A stretch of 39,290 nucleotides of DNA from Cellulophaga sp. (GCA_030731855.1 JANQTG010000177.1:1-39290), one strand, 5' to 3'. Shown: positions 16,671 to 27,368, counted from the first letter of the stretch. Made by a program: numbers and translations. Notes: generated by a model from the sequence alone, not told the origin.

Positions 16671-19082
16671 CTACTTTAATTTTGGATAATCTGCGGGACT
16701 AACTTCATGCATTATCTGATATATTTTTTCAAATATATCTTCAGCATTTGGTTTTGAAAAGTAATCACCATCAGTGGAATAGGCAGGTCTATGGCTATAG
16801 GCTGTTAAGGTTTGTGGTGCGCTATCTAAAAATGCATAAGCACCTTGTTTCTCAATAATTTCCTGTAAAAGGTAAGCAGAACAACCTCCAGGAACATCTT
16901 CATCTACAATTAAAAGTCGGTTTGTTTTTTGAATACTTTTTACAACATCGTGGTTTAAATCAAAAGGCAATAAGCTTTGCGCATCTATGACTTCAATATC
17001 TATACCCACCTCTCGTAATTCTTCGGCTACTTGTGTAACAATTCGTAAGGTAGAACCATAAGATAATACCGTTATATCATTACCTGTTTTAACGGTTTCT
17101 ACTACACCAATAGGCGTACAAACATCACTTAGGTTGCTAGGTAGTTCCTCTTTTAAACGGTAGCCATTTAAACATTCAATAACTATAGCGGGTTCATCAC
17201 TTTTGAGTAATGTATTGTAAAAACCTGCGGCTTTTACCATATTTCTAGGTACAAGAATATACATACCGCGTAACAAATGAATAATACCACCCATTTGAGA
17301 GCCAGAGTGCCAGATACCTTCTAAACGGTGGCCTCTTGTTCTAATAATTAATGGCGCTTTTTGTTGCCCTACAGTTCTGTATAATAAAGTAGCCAAATCG
17401 TCGCTCAGGGTTTGTAAACCGTAGAGAACATAGTCTAAATATTGAATTTCGGCAATTGGTCTTAATCCCCTTAAAGCCAAACCAATTCCTTGACCTACAA
17501 TGGTAGCTTCTCGAATGCCTGTATCGGCAATTCGCAATTCGCCATATTTAGCTTGCAAGCCTTCCAGTCCTTGGTTTACATCTCCAATAGCTCCTGTATC
17601 TTCTCCGAAAATTAAGACTTCGGGATATTTAGAAAACATTACATCAAAATTTTCTTTCAGAATAACTCTACCATCTACTTTTTCTGAAGCCTCAGTATAG
17701 GTAGGTTTTATTTCTTTAATATTTGTTGCTTTAGTAGGTAAATCGCTATGTAGATGAGAACTAAATTTCGGTTGTACTTGCTCATAGTAAGTGTCTATCC
17801 ATTGAATTAAAGCACTTTTAGCTTCATTGTTTTCCCCTAACAAGTAACGCAAAATTTTTCTAGCTTTCGAAAGTAAATCTTTTTTAATCGGTTCTTCAAC
17901 GGCTATTAAATCGTTTTTAATTTTTGATATAAAAACTTTATTAGGACTGCTGCTTGCTACATTTTCTAAAATAGAAACGAGTGTTTTCTTAGCTTGTTTG
18001 TGTGGCTCTAAAAACTCGTTCCAAGCTTCTTTTTTTGCATTACGAACTAGTTTTTTTAAGTCTTTCTCAACAATTTTTAAATCTTCGTCAGTAGCGATAC
18101 CTATTTCAAGAATCCATTCTCTAAAACGTTTGTTACAATCGTTATCTTTTTCCCATTGTAAACGTTCTTCGCTTTTGTAGCGCTCATGCGAACCAGAGGT
18201 TGAATGTCCTTGTGGTTGGGTTAATTCTTTTACATGAATGAGTACAGGAACATGCTCCTCACGCGCAATATCAGAAGCATTTTCATAAGCGTGAATAAGT
18301 GCGGTATAATCCCAACCATTCACTTTCAAAATTTCGTAACCTTTGTCTTTTTCTGTTCGTTGAAAACCTTTTAAAATTTCAGAAATATCTTCTTTTGTAG
18401 TTTGATGCTTTGCATGAACAGAGATGCCATAATTATCATCCCAAACACTTATAACCATGGGTACTTGCAAAACCCCAGCAGCGTTAATAGTTTCAAAAAA
18501 ATGACCTTCGCTAGTGCTTGCATTACCGATGGTACCCCAAGCTACTTCGTTTCCATTGTTAGAAAAATTAGTGGTATCGATACCCTTTACATTACGATAT
18601 ATTTTTGATGCTTGCGCCAAACCTAATAATCTAGGCATTTGACCAGCTGTTGGAGAAATATCTGCACTACTATTTTTTTGTGCGGTTAAATCTTTCCAAG
18701 AACCATCTTTATGTAAGCTAGAAGTCGCAAAATGCCCGCCCATTTGTCGACCAGCACTCATGGGTTCTTTCTCTAAATCGGTCGTAGCATACAAGCTATG
18801 AAAAAATTCTTTAGCGCTTAATAGGCCTAAAGCCATCATAAAAGTTTGGTCTCGGTAGTAACCACTTCTAAAATCACCGTTTTTAAAAGAACGAGCCATA
18901 GCTAATTGTGGTAGCTCTTTACCATCACCAAAAATACCAAACTTAGCTTTTCCTGTAAGTACTTCACGCCTGCCTAATAAACTACATTCTCTGCTAAGTA
19001 CAGCTATTTCATAATCTTTAAGGATTTGAACTTTAAAATCATCAAAAGAAATATCATTGCTAGATTGTAGATTAACTTTCAT
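16671..19082 (-). CDS. Fused alpha/beta 2-oxoisovalerate (branched-chain 2-oxoacid) dehydrogenase E1
   Basis: This 803-residue protein joins both halves of a thiamine-diphosphate-dependent E1. The alpha-like part (about 1-400) contains GNASTSEGHFFE and WDDNYGISV, equivalent to the ThDP-binding GDG..N motif. The beta-like part (about 470-803) has FGEDTGAIGDVNQG, the transketolase-like pyrimidine segment and a C-terminal domain with LLIVDEDVPGGCSAYL. The enzyme decarboxylates a 2-oxo acid and transfers the acyl group to E2. Branched-chain acids are the likely substrates, but pyruvate-like ones cannot be excluded. No E2 or E3 gene is in the window. It is a single gene with a good promoter box at 19104-19111. 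Confidence 0.93.
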   Translation of the reverse strand: MKVNLQSSNDISFDDFKVQILKDYEIAVLSRECSLLGRREVLTGKAKFGIFGDGKELPQLAMARSFKNGDFRSGYYRDQTFMMALGLLSAKEFFHSLYATTDLEKEPMSAGRQMGGHFATSSLHKDGSWKDLTAQKNSSADISPTAGQMPRLLGLAQASKIYRNVKGIDTTNFSNNGNEVAWGTIGNASTSEGHFFETINAAGVLQVPMVISVWDDNYGISVHAKHQTTKEDISEILKGFQRTEKDKGYEILKVNGWDYTALIHAYENASDIAREEHVPVLIHVKELTQPQGHSTSGSHERYKSEERLQWEKDNDCNKRFREWILEIGIATDEDLKIVEKDLKKLVRNAKKEAWNEFLEPHKQAKKTLVSILENVASSSPNKVFISKIKNDLIAVEEPIKKDLLSKARKILRYLLGENNEAKSALIQWIDTYYEQVQPKFSSHLHSDLPTKATNIKEIKPTYTEASEKVDGRVILKENFDVMFSKYPEVLIFGEDTGAIGDVNQGLEGLQAKYGELRIADTGIREATIVGQGIGLALRGLRPIAEIQYLDYVLYGLQTLSDDLATLLYRTVGQQKAPLIIRTRGHRLEGIWHSGSQMGGIIHLLRGMYILVPRNMVKAAGFYNTLLKSDEPAIVIECLNGYRLKEELPSNLSDVCTPIGVVETVKTGNDITVLSYGSTLRIVTQVAEELREVGIDIEVIDAQSLLPFDLNHDVVKSIQKTNRLLIVDEDVPGGCSAYLLQEIIEKQGAYAFLDSAPQTLTAYSHRPAYSTDGDYFSKPNAEDIFEKIYQIMHEVSPADYPKLK

Positions 19083-19103
19083 TTTTGGTATTTATAATTT
19101 TCA

Positions 19104-19111
19104 CAAAAATA
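19104..19111 (-). promoter_or_regulatory. Probable -7 promoter box, TATTTTTG
   Basis: The minus strand reads TATTTTTG, matching TAnnTTTG, 21 nt before the E1 start codon. This predicts a very short leader. Confidence 0.5.
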
Positions 19112-19244
19112 TCAAAATAGATTGAATTTAGCAATCCAAAAGTTGTTATAAATCTTTAAGAATTATTAAATTATAGTAATTTTAAAGGATTACAATTATC
19201 ATATTTTGAAATTATAATTCAAAAACTGAGAATATAGTAAATAT

Positions 19245-22085
19245 TTAGAACCATTTTCTTGTAAAAAGACCTGTAAGAGTTCTAGGACTTAATGTTACAA
19301 TAAAACGTATTTTTTCACCATAATCAGGTTGAGCAATCTCCCATCCGTTATTAGAATATACGGGAAAATATAATTCGAAAAAATCAGTCACTAAGTTTAA
19401 ACGTATACCAGAATCATAAACAAACCTAGCACTTTCATTTCTATTTTTTATTAAACCCAGATCTCCATAAACCTCAATCCAACGCCAAACATTTACGCTG
19501 TTATTGGTTGTCATCATAAAACTGTTTGCAAAAGGATTATCTAATTTAGATTTAAAACCACCTTCTGCGATGATAATTTGTTGACTATAAATACCAGAAT
19601 CTTCTGACCTTCCTAAAAAATTATAGTCGAATAAATAATCTGTAGGTCGGTCTAACGCAAAACTAAAAAAATCTGAATTTGTTTTGTTAGTGATAAATTT
19701 ACCAACAAAAAAACGCGTGTTAAATTGCATATTGTTTTCGAATAATTTTCGATACTCCAAATTAAAAGAGACTTTACTAAAATTACTAGCATATTGTGCA
19801 TCTGCAAACCAAGAAAAATAATTGATTATTCCGTTTCTGAAACTTGTAAAGCGTGCATTTAAAACGCTATAATCCGGTGGCGTTTCTAATTCTTCTAAAC
19901 CCTCGCCAATACTTCTAAAAATGTTTACATGTCTCAACCTTAAAATATCTCTACGATCTGATCTAAAATCATCGGGTCTCCATCCAAAAATAATAGATGG
20001 GGTTACAGAAGAATATCTTGAGTTTTCTTGGAAATGAAAAGAAGAAGCGTTGAACGAATAATTTGAAAGATAAAAACCTGTTTTATTATGGTATTTTCTA
20101 AAGGCAAAACTTGCCGAACCCACCAGTGCATTTTCTCTGGTGGAATAACTAGGAGAGATATCATATAAAAATGGACGTTCTAAAAACGTTTTATTATAAA
20201 TACGCATTGCTGGGGTTAAACCATCATATAAATTGAACCTTATGGTTGGTACATAAAATATTTGGTTATAAAAGGGGTCTTCAGTATCCTTAAAAAACTG
20301 AAATTTAAGTTTTCTATTACTTGAGAAAAAACCGCCCAGAGATTTCCAATTATCACGCTGATTAAATTCAGGAATTTTTTGATCGTAATTCAATACTAAC
20401 TTATCTTCGTTAGAAGTCGGAATTGCAACTATTTTTGTACTGTCAATACCTGTAAACCAGTACTGCGAAACTACAGAATCATTTTTTAATCCGAATAAAG
20501 AAATAGGTACATCGGTACCTGTTTTATTTTTTAGTGTTACTTGTAAGGAGTCTGTTGTTTTAGTTACTTTTTTAATTTTAAAATCAATTCTTTCATTGGT
20601 ACTTACATATTCATTTAAAAACCAGGTAATGTCTTTATCAACATTTAAGTCTAATATTTTTTCAAAATCTTTAGAAGAAACAGGTCGCAATTTATATTGA
20701 GCATAAAAGTCTTTAATACTGTTATCTACTTTATCTTTACCTACATAATTAGCCAAAAAAGATAATCCAGCTCCAGCTTTATAGCGATTCCCTATTTTTT
20801 GATTAAATTTTAAAAGTGAATCGTTTGAAGTTGTTAAAGGCTGATCTATATTTTTCCGTGCGGCATACATATAAAGTAGCGGATATTGTTCTGTAAACTT
20901 AATTTTTGCAAGATTATAGGTTCTAAATCCCCAAATATTAGAAAGCTTACCCAACATTTTTTGATCAGGATAATACTTCTCAACATAGGTAATCATCATA
21001 TAATTAACCAAAGCATCAATTACATATTTTTCTTTTCTAGGGTCTAGAAAAAGGGTTTCAACTAAAAAACTATTTAATGCTGTTTTTAGAAATTTTAATT
21101 CGAATTGAAATTGATTTTCATAAGGCCTTATAAATGATGGTAATTGGTTAATACCATATAAAGGATCTTTATTATAATCTACGGTGCTCACTAATAGCTC
21201 TGTATGAGGGTAGTTCCCTAAATGTTCTTGAATAAAATCTGTTACTTTACCAATTGCTATAGTTTTAGATATTTGATCGAATTTGACTACGTTAATATCT
21301 GTATTTACCGTAATATGATCTGTGGCGTGTTTTGTATAATACGTGTATGGAGCAATAATTAAATCGCAGCTTTTGCGGTAATCGCCACGTAGAGTAATTT
21401 CGTTAGCATCTTCTAATTCTGTACTACTTTCTTTCTCAAAATTTGAAACCAAAAAAAGATTCTTTGGATACTTTAAGGTGATATCTGTATTGGTGATTCC
21501 AGTATATAAATCTTCTAAATCTTTGTTAGAATAAAGATGCCATTGCCCGTCATAAACGGCGGGAGTTAAATACCAATCTTTTAAATAATATTCGTTTTTT
21601 GAACTATACCCAAATAAGGTGAATTTATTTGGTGGAAGCTGAACTTGATAAGTAAAGTTTAGCGTTGTATATTGGTTTGGTGCAAGTTTGGTGTTTAATT
21701 TTATTTTTAGAATATCATCTTCTGAACCTCGTTCCCAAGCTAGTACCGAAAACTTATCATCTATAACTGCATAAATTTTTGTAAAACCTCTTTCTTCATC
21801 TTTAGCTAAATGAAAACTTTTTTTAAACTCTTCTTCAAAACGTTTTGCTAAAGGTGTTTTTTTATTGCTATATGCATTTGCCCAGTCATTAAAATAAAGT
21901 ACTTCTAAAGTGTCTAAAGAAGTATTTAAAAACTTAAATTCTTGAATTATGTTTATTGTTTTAGAACTGTCGTTTAGCGTAGCATTTATTTTATTATTGT
22001 GCTGCGCAGTAGACCATTGGCAAAACAAAAGCAGTGCAATGGAATAAAAATAAATTAAATTAAAACGACATTTCTGACTAAACAT
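19245..22085 (-). CDS. M1-peptidase-like protein without catalytic residues, joined to an outer-membrane barrel
   Basis: This 946-residue protein has a signal peptide ending about residue 28 (WSTAQ). About 30-240 is a beta-sandwich like the N-terminal domain of M1 aminopeptidases. About 250-490 is the thermolysin-like helical domain, including the stretch where GAMEN (here YGINQ, about 310), HEXXH (here LNSFL, about 337) and the NEG glutamate (here IDAL, about 355) should be. None of the zinc ligands is present. About 600-946 alternates as a beta-barrel and ends in Phe, as outer-membrane proteins do. It is therefore probably a non-enzymatic outer-membrane protein. It starts 6 nt after the LOG-family gene and is in one unit with it. 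Confidence 0.82.
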   Translation of the reverse strand: MFSQKCRFNLIYFYSIALLLFCQWSTAQHNNKINATLNDSSKTINIIQEFKFLNTSLDTLEVLYFNDWANAYSNKKTPLAKRFEEEFKKSFHLAKDEERGFTKIYAVIDDKFSVLAWERGSEDDILKIKLNTKLAPNQYTTLNFTYQVQLPPNKFTLFGYSSKNEYYLKDWYLTPAVYDGQWHLYSNKDLEDLYTGITNTDITLKYPKNLFLVSNFEKESSTELEDANEITLRGDYRKSCDLIIAPYTYYTKHATDHITVNTDINVVKFDQISKTIAIGKVTDFIQEHLGNYPHTELLVSTVDYNKDPLYGINQLPSFIRPYENQFQFELKFLKTALNSFLVETLFLDPRKEKYVIDALVNYMMITYVEKYYPDQKMLGKLSNIWGFRTYNLAKIKFTEQYPLLYMYAARKNIDQPLTTSNDSLLKFNQKIGNRYKAGAGLSFLANYVGKDKVDNSIKDFYAQYKLRPVSSKDFEKILDLNVDKDITWFLNEYVSTNERIDFKIKKVTKTTDSLQVTLKNKTGTDVPISLFGLKNDSVVSQYWFTGIDSTKIVAIPTSNEDKLVLNYDQKIPEFNQRDNWKSLGGFFSSNRKLKFQFFKDTEDPFYNQIFYVPTIRFNLYDGLTPAMRIYNKTFLERPFLYDISPSYSTRENALVGSASFAFRKYHNKTGFYLSNYSFNASSFHFQENSRYSSVTPSIIFGWRPDDFRSDRRDILRLRHVNIFRSIGEGLEELETPPDYSVLNARFTSFRNGIINYFSWFADAQYASNFSKVSFNLEYRKLFENNMQFNTRFFVGKFITNKTNSDFFSFALDRPTDYLFDYNFLGRSEDSGIYSQQIIIAEGGFKSKLDNPFANSFMMTTNNSVNVWRWIEVYGDLGLIKNRNESARFVYDSGIRLNLVTDFFELYFPVYSNNGWEIAQPDYGEKIRFIVTLSPRTLTGLFTRKWF

Positions 22086-22091
22086 ATATCC

Positions 22092-22778
22092 TTAAAAATT
22101 AGGACTATGAAGATGTCCTTTGTAGAAGTTATCAATTATCGCCACAATTTCTTCTTTTGTATCTACTAATTGAATTAAATCTAAATCTTTAGGACTTATA
22201 TTACCCGCTTTTAGCATCGTATTTTTTACCCATTCGAAGAGGCCTTCCCAAAATTCAGTACCAACCAAAATAATAGGAAATTTTTCAATTTTATTCGTTT
22301 GTATTAATGTAATTGCTTCAAAAAGTTCATCTAAAGTACCAAATCCTCCTGGCATTACTACAAAACCTTGACTATACTTAACAAACATTACTTTTCTCAC
22401 GAAAAAGTAATCAAAATCTAAACTTTTATCACGATCAATATAAGGGTTATCATGCTGTTCAAAAGGTAAATCAATATTTAAACCAACGGAAGTTCCACCA
22501 GCCAAATGTGCACCACGGTTTCCTGCTTCCATAATTCCTGGCCCACCGCCTGTAATAACGCCATAACCAGCTTCTGCAATACTTTTAGCTACATCCACCG
22601 CTAATTGGTAGTATTTATCGCCCTCTTTTGTTCTAGCCGAACCGAAAATAGATACACATGGGCCAATCTGACTCATTTTTTCATACCCATTTACAAATTC
22701 ACCCATTATTTTAAATAATGCCCAAGAATCGTTCGTTTTTATTTCGTTCCAGCCTTTATGATGTTGTTCTTTTCTCAT
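22092..22778 (-). CDS. LOG-family protein (TIGR00730 type, Rossmann fold)
   Basis: This 228-residue protein has the full signature VMPGGFGTLDELFE near residue 135 and the upstream VITGGGPGIMEAGNRGA. Family members cleave nucleoside monophosphates at the N-glycosidic bond (cytokinin-activating-like phosphoribohydrolase activity); other roles are not excluded. It lies 71 nt downstream of uvrA and 6 nt before the barrel gene. Confidence 0.92.
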   Translation of the reverse strand: MRKEQHHKGWNEIKTNDSWALFKIMGEFVNGYEKMSQIGPCVSIFGSARTKEGDKYYQLAVDVAKSIAEAGYGVITGGGPGIMEAGNRGAHLAGGTSVGLNIDLPFEQHDNPYIDRDKSLDFDYFFVRKVMFVKYSQGFVVMPGGFGTLDELFEAITLIQTNKIEKFPIILVGTEFWEGLFEWVKNTMLKAGNISPKDLDLIQLVDTKEEIVAIIDNFYKGHLHSPNF

Positions 22779-22849
22779 GTGTTGTGATTATGCTTTATTC
22801 GATACTTTGAATAAAAAACTTAAAATTTTAATTTTTAGTACTTTGAGTC

Positions 22850-25684
22850 TCACAAACCTAATTCTTTTCTCAGAAACTTTGCGGTATAACTCTTTTTATC
22901 TTTACAGACGGCTTCTGGTGTGCCTTCTGCGACAACCATTCCGCCACCTTTGCCTCCTTCGTAGCCTATATCGATTAAATAATCGGCTATTTTTATGACA
23001 TCCATATTGTGCTCAATAACCAGTATGGTGTTTCCTTTGTCTACTAAGGTGTTCAAAACTTCCATTAAAACCCGAATATCTTCAAAATGAAGTCCCGTTG
23101 TAGGCTCATCTAAAATATAAAATGTATTACCTGTATCTCTTTTTGATAGTTCGGTGGCTAATTTAATTCTTTGCGCTTCACCACCAGACAAAGTAGTTGA
23201 TTGTTGCCCTAAAGAAATATAGCCCAGCCCTACATCTTGTATGGTTTTTACTTTTCTATAAATTTTAGGAATCAATTCAAAAAACTCAACCGCCTCGTTT
23301 ATCGTCATGTCTAATACATCGGCAATAGATTTTCCTTTATAGCGAATCTCTAAAGTTTCTCGATTAAAACGCTTACCATTACACGTCTCACATTCTACAT
23401 AAACATCAGGTAAAAAATTCATTTCGATAACCCGAAGTCCACCACCTTGGCAAGTTTCACAACGGCCACCTTTTACATTAAAACTAAATCGACCAGGTTT
23501 GTAACCTCTAATGGCCGCCTCGGGAGTTTTTGTAAACAAGGTTCTGATTTCACTAAAAACACCGGTATACGTTGCTGGGTTTGATCGTGGTGTTCTGCCA
23601 ATTGGCGACTGATTAATATCAATCACTTTATCTATATGCTCTAAACCTGTGATTTTTTTATACGGTTTCGGAATTTTAACCCCATTAAAATAATGGGCAT
23701 TCATAATGGGATAAAGGGTTTCGTTGATTAATGTAGATTTACCACTACCCGAAACTCCGGTAACTCCAATTAATTGACCCAAAGGCAATTTGATACTTAC
23801 ATTTTTTAAATTATTACCTGTACAACCGGTTAAAGTGATGCTTTTTCCGTTGCCTTTTCGACGCGTTTTTGGCACTTCAATTTTACGTTTTCCTGTAATA
23901 TAATCGGCTGTAAGGGTGTTGAAGTTTTTTAAATCCGCTGGTTTTCCTTCGGATATAATTTCGCCACCAAATTTTCCTGCTTTCGGACCGATATCAATCA
24001 CATGATCAGCGCGTTCAATCATGTCTTTGTCGTGTTCCACAACGATAACAGAGTTGCCTAAATCTCTAAGTGATTCTAAAGACTTTATTAAACGTTCGTT
24101 ATCGCGTTGGTGTAAACCTATACTTGGCTCGTCTAAAATATACAATACACCTACTAATTGCGACCCTATTTGTGTTGCCAGTCGAATTCGTTGCGCTTCA
24201 CCACCAGAAAGAGATTTAGAACTACGATTTAAAGACAAATAATCTAAACCAACATCTAATAAAAACTGGATTCTTGTACTGATTTCTTTTATAATTTCTT
24301 CAGCAATTTTAAGCTGATTTCCGTCTATCTTTTTAGGCAGGTTTTTAAAGAATTTAGCTAGTTCTGTAATATCTAAATTTGCTAATTCTGAAATATTTTT
24401 TTCATCTACCTTAAAATTTAACGATTCTTGTCGCAATCTTGAACCTCCGCAAGCGGGACATTCAATTTTATCCATATATTCCTTTGCCCAACGCTTTATG
24501 GAAGTAGATTCAGCCGCATCAAACTGATTTTTTATAAAGTTTGAAATTCCTTCATAATCAATTTTATACGTACGTTTTACGCCTAAGGTTTTTGAATCAA
24601 TCACAAAAGTTTCATTGGAACCATTTAAAAGTACATTTAAGGCTTCTTTAGGAAGTTTTTCGATAGCATCCGTCAATTCAAAATCATAGCGCTGCGCAAT
24701 AGTTTCGATTTGTTTAAACGCCCACGATTTTTTATAAGGCCCTAAAGGCGCAATACCACCAGCTTTGATTGATAATTTTTTATCAGGAAAAATTTTAGAT
24801 TCATTTACTTCATACACATGCCCCAAACCGCTACAGTCCGCACACATCCCTTTTGGAGAATTAAAAGAAAAGGTATTTGGTTCAGGGTTTGGATATGAAA
24901 TTCCTGTTGTAGGACACATTAAATCACGACTAAAATAGCGCGCTATTTTTTCGCCTTCTTCTAATACCATCAACACATTTTCGCCACTATACATAGCTGT
25001 ATTTATGCTTTCAGCTAAGCGTTTATCAAAATCTTCTGTATCGATTACTTTTAATCTGTCGATAACTATCTCAATATCATGAACCTTGTAACGGTCCACT
25101 TTCATGCCTTTAACAATATCTTTTACTTCACCGTCTACCCGAACTTTTACAAAGCCTTGTTTTGCTATCTGTTCAAATAATTCGCGATAGTGCCCTTTTC
25201 TAGATTTAATTACCGGTGCTAAAATGTTTATTTTTTTTTCTAAATACTCATTTTTAATTAAGGTTCGAATTTGCTCGTCGTTATAACTTACCATTTTTTC
25301 GCCTGTATTGTAGCTGTATGCATCACCAGCACGGGCAAATAGTAAACGTAAAAAATCATAAATTTCGGTAATGGTACCCACCGTAGATCTTGGAGATTTT
25401 GAAGTGGTTTTCTGTTCAATAGCAATTACTGGCGAAAGTCCGTCAATTTTATCAACATCAGGCCGTTCTAAACCTCCTAAAAACTGCCTAGCATAAGCTG
25501 AAAAAGTTTCAATATAACGGCGTTGACCTTCGGCGTAAATAGTATCAAAAGCAAGTGAAGATTTACCACTACCTGAAAGTCCTGTAATAACTACAAGCTT
25601 TTCTCTAGGAATGGTAATATCAATGTTTTTAAGGTTATGAACGCGAGCGCCTTTAACCTCTATATTTTCTTCGTAATTTATCAT
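22850..25684 (-). CDS. uvrA: Excinuclease ABC subunit A
   Basis: This 944-residue protein is the damage-sensing ATPase of nucleotide excision repair. It shows two ABC ATPase modules: Walker [10 protein letters not shown] near residue 35 and GVSGSGKST near 645, with ABC signatures SLSGGEAQR and TLSGGEAQR. Zinc-binding Cys clusters are visible: [17 protein letters not shown] and the C-terminal pair [16 protein letters not shown]. Length is normal for the family. The leader has a TATTTTTG promoter box. The LOG-family and barrel genes follow and may share its transcript. Confidence 0.97.
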   Translation of the reverse strand: MINYEENIEVKGARVHNLKNIDITIPREKLVVITGLSGSGKSSLAFDTIYAEGQRRYIETFSAYARQFLGGLERPDVDKIDGLSPVIAIEQKTTSKSPRSTVGTITEIYDFLRLLFARAGDAYSYNTGEKMVSYNDEQIRTLIKNEYLEKKINILAPVIKSRKGHYRELFEQIAKQGFVKVRVDGEVKDIVKGMKVDRYKVHDIEIVIDRLKVIDTEDFDKRLAESINTAMYSGENVLMVLEEGEKIARYFSRDLMCPTTGISYPNPEPNTFSFNSPKGMCADCSGLGHVYEVNESKIFPDKKLSIKAGGIAPLGPYKKSWAFKQIETIAQRYDFELTDAIEKLPKEALNVLLNGSNETFVIDSKTLGVKRTYKIDYEGISNFIKNQFDAAESTSIKRWAKEYMDKIECPACGGSRLRQESLNFKVDEKNISELANLDITELAKFFKNLPKKIDGNQLKIAEEIIKEISTRIQFLLDVGLDYLSLNRSSKSLSGGEAQRIRLATQIGSQLVGVLYILDEPSIGLHQRDNERLIKSLESLRDLGNSVIVVEHDKDMIERADHVIDIGPKAGKFGGEIISEGKPADLKNFNTLTADYITGKRKIEVPKTRRKGNGKSITLTGCTGNNLKNVSIKLPLGQLIGVTGVSGSGKSTLINETLYPIMNAHYFNGVKIPKPYKKITGLEHIDKVIDINQSPIGRTPRSNPATYTGVFSEIRTLFTKTPEAAIRGYKPGRFSFNVKGGRCETCQGGGLRVIEMNFLPDVYVECETCNGKRFNRETLEIRYKGKSIADVLDMTINEAVEFFELIPKIYRKVKTIQDVGLGYISLGQQSTTLSGGEAQRIKLATELSKRDTGNTFYILDEPTTGLHFEDIRVLMEVLNTLVDKGNTILVIEHNMDVIKIADYLIDIGYEGGKGGGMVVAEGTPEAVCKDKKSYTAKFLRKELGL

Positions 25685-25703
25685 TTTTTCTATAGCAAGG
25701 TTG

Positions 25704-25711
25704 CAAAAATA
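25704..25711 (-). promoter_or_regulatory. Probable -7 promoter box of uvrA, TATTTTTG
   Basis: The minus strand reads TATTTTTG, a TAnnTTTG match, 19 nt before the uvrA ATG. No LexA-like palindrome of the kind seen at 29042-29102 overlaps it. Confidence 0.5.
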
Positions 25712-25844
25712 CGATTTTGACTTCTAAAATAGAAGTTCAGTCGATTTAGTTTTTTTGAAATAAAAATTTCATGAAAACAAATATCATTCTTGGGTTTTAT
25801 AGTAACGATTAAAATACCTAAAAGCAGCATTATTTTTTAAATCG

Positions 25845-25869
25845 AAATGCTTAACATAAATTAGCATTT
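25845..25869. promoter_or_regulatory. Inverted repeat before the Tudor-like gene
   Basis: AAATGCT (25845-25851) and AGCATTT (25863-25869) form a 7-bp inverted repeat, 19 nt before the start codon at 25888. This is a possible operator, with nothing further to support it. Confidence 0.3.
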
Positions 25870-25887
25870 TAATATTAATTAATTATC

Positions 25888-26415
25888 ATGCAATTATTAG
25901 GAATAGGATCTAGAATAAAACATCCCGAATTTGGAAAAGGAGTTGTTACCAATGTAACGTCAAAACATTATTGGGTTACTTTTATTGAAAAAGGTTTAGA
26001 AACTATTGAACTAGATACCGAATTTGAGGTTATTGAAGCCTTAGAAGACGATGTCGATACCATTAGTTTTTCCGAGGTGGAACAATCCTTAATTACTATT
26101 TTAAGAAAATGGAGTGATACAAGTTCCGTGACACCAATTGCTGATAAATGGAGAGGTGGATCTTTAGTTTTACAACCAAGTGATAATAATTTGTCTAACA
26201 AAGAGATTCCCATTGATACCTTTTTTCATAAAATAGTAATGGTTCGTGATCGGATTCGGGTAATGGAACAAAAAATAAACGCCAGCAACAATTTAGACGA
26301 CCAAGAAAAGGTTGATTTACAACAATACATTACCAGAATTTATGGTAGTTTAACCACTTTTAATGTGTTGTTCAAAAACCAAAGTGACCATTTTGTTGGC
26401 GATAAATCCAAATAA
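25888..26415 (+). CDS. Protein with an N-terminal Tudor-like domain, divergent from uvrA
   Basis: This 175-residue protein's first 50 residues (GIGSRIKHPEFGKGVVTNV, later FEVIE) resemble in pattern the Tudor-like end of the UvrD protein in this window (NHTRFGRGKVLKL, later LEVIG). The rest is helical (about 60-165) and not recognised. A WRGGSLVLQPSDN segment in the middle looks conserved. The Tudor-like domain of UvrD/PcrA in other bacteria binds RNA polymerase, so a link to transcription or coupled repair is possible but inferred. It is divergent from uvrA, with about 200 nt between starts. Confidence 0.8.
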   Translation: MQLLGIGSRIKHPEFGKGVVTNVTSKHYWVTFIEKGLETIELDTEFEVIEALEDDVDTISFSEVEQSLITILRKWSDTSSVTPIADKWRGGSLVLQPSDNNLSNKEIPIDTFFHKIVMVRDRIRVMEQKINASNNLDDQEKVDLQQYITRIYGSLTTFNVLFKNQSDHFVGDKSK

Positions 26416-26576
26416 TGATTTAGTATTAAGTACCGAGTATAAAGTATTAAGACAACATAAAATGCAAAATTAGAAATACGAAATAATAGAATTACCACGA
26501 AAGCATGCAACAAGTTTTATTATCAAAATTGAAAGTCTGAACTTGCCATTTTTAATTTTTATTTTTTCATTAAAAA
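26416..26576. repeat. Intergenic repeat shared with 35019-35063
   Basis: TATAAAGTATTAAGAC (26438-26453) and AAATTAGAAATACGAA (26467-26482) recur exactly and in the same order at 35019-35034 and 35048-35063. Both lie just downstream of plus-strand genes. An AT-only inverted repeat (26548-26556 with 26569-26577) lies before the stop of the next convergent gene. Confidence 0.65.
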
Positions 26577-27353
26577 TCAAACCGCCTCTTTCTTCTCACT
26601 TAAATATTTCCAATAGCGTTTTGGAACGTGTTGGTTGTGTAATTTCAAATTAATGCGAGATTTAATGTTGGTGCTTTTAAAGTAATTATTCCAAAGATCT
26701 TGATAGTCATATTCTGCATTGGTAAAGGCACTACTTTTATTGATGCTGTTCGTATGAATTTCGTTCAAATCTAACGTAATAATTTCAACAGAATTTAAAT
26801 CATAGAACAAGCCATATTTACGTTTTACATCATAAATAAGCCATTGTTGGTCTGCATAACGCGAACGAAAATGTTTTGAAATTAAAGGCAATACATCAAA
26901 ATCGGGTTCTATATTAGCGAAATAAATACTGTCTTTAGTAAGCTGAAAACGAACAAATGCCTCCATTCTATGCTTTTCTCTTCCGACAGATTTCGCTAAC
27001 TGACTAATTCGTAAAACGGTGTCATCAGAAAAATTCAAATGCATAAATTCTGTTTTAGAAAATAATTTTTGAATATACCGATAGAGTAGGAGTTCTCTAT
27101 TTTTTGTTTCACTTAAAAAAGTAAAATAGATGTTCTTAATTGCTATATTACTTTTCTTTTCAATACCGCTCCAAACCCTTTTAGCTTTATCCATTTCAGT
27201 AAAAACAATTTCAGTTTCTGAGAATAAACCTCTTTGCACATCAGAGTTCTTTTGAATATCTGCTATCTGAATTCGTTCATCAAAAGCTTTAAAGACGCAG
27301 GTTAAGAATCCATTAAAACTTCCATCGTAAATTAAAATTTTTGCTTCTCTCAT
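26577..27353 (-). CDS. Partner of the radical SAM DNA-modification/repair-type protein (TIGR03915-like)
   Basis: This 258-residue protein begins ILIYDGSFNGFLTCVF, the characteristic opening of the family usually annotated as a probable DNA metabolism protein. It continues with GREKHRMEAFVRFQ and PLISKHFRSRY, and near the end NVPKRY-type residues (HVPKRYWKYL). The family is known to be encoded with the radical SAM protein found next to it here. In some genomes it is fused to a uracil-DNA glycosylase-like domain, which is absent in this copy. Its biochemical function is not established. It is the third gene of the minus-strand unit after the radical SAM gene and a small open frame, with 200 nt of hairpin repeats just before it. 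Confidence 0.88.
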   Translation of the reverse strand: MREAKILIYDGSFNGFLTCVFKAFDERIQIADIQKNSDVQRGLFSETEIVFTEMDKAKRVWSGIEKKSNIAIKNIYFTFLSETKNRELLLYRYIQKLFSKTEFMHLNFSDDTVLRISQLAKSVGREKHRMEAFVRFQLTKDSIYFANIEPDFDVLPLISKHFRSRYADQQWLIYDVKRKYGLFYDLNSVEIITLDLNEIHTNSINKSSAFTNAEYDYQDLWNNYFKSTNIKSRINLKLHNQHVPKRYWKYLSEKKEAV

Positions 27354-27368
27354 AACAATTATTTTTTT

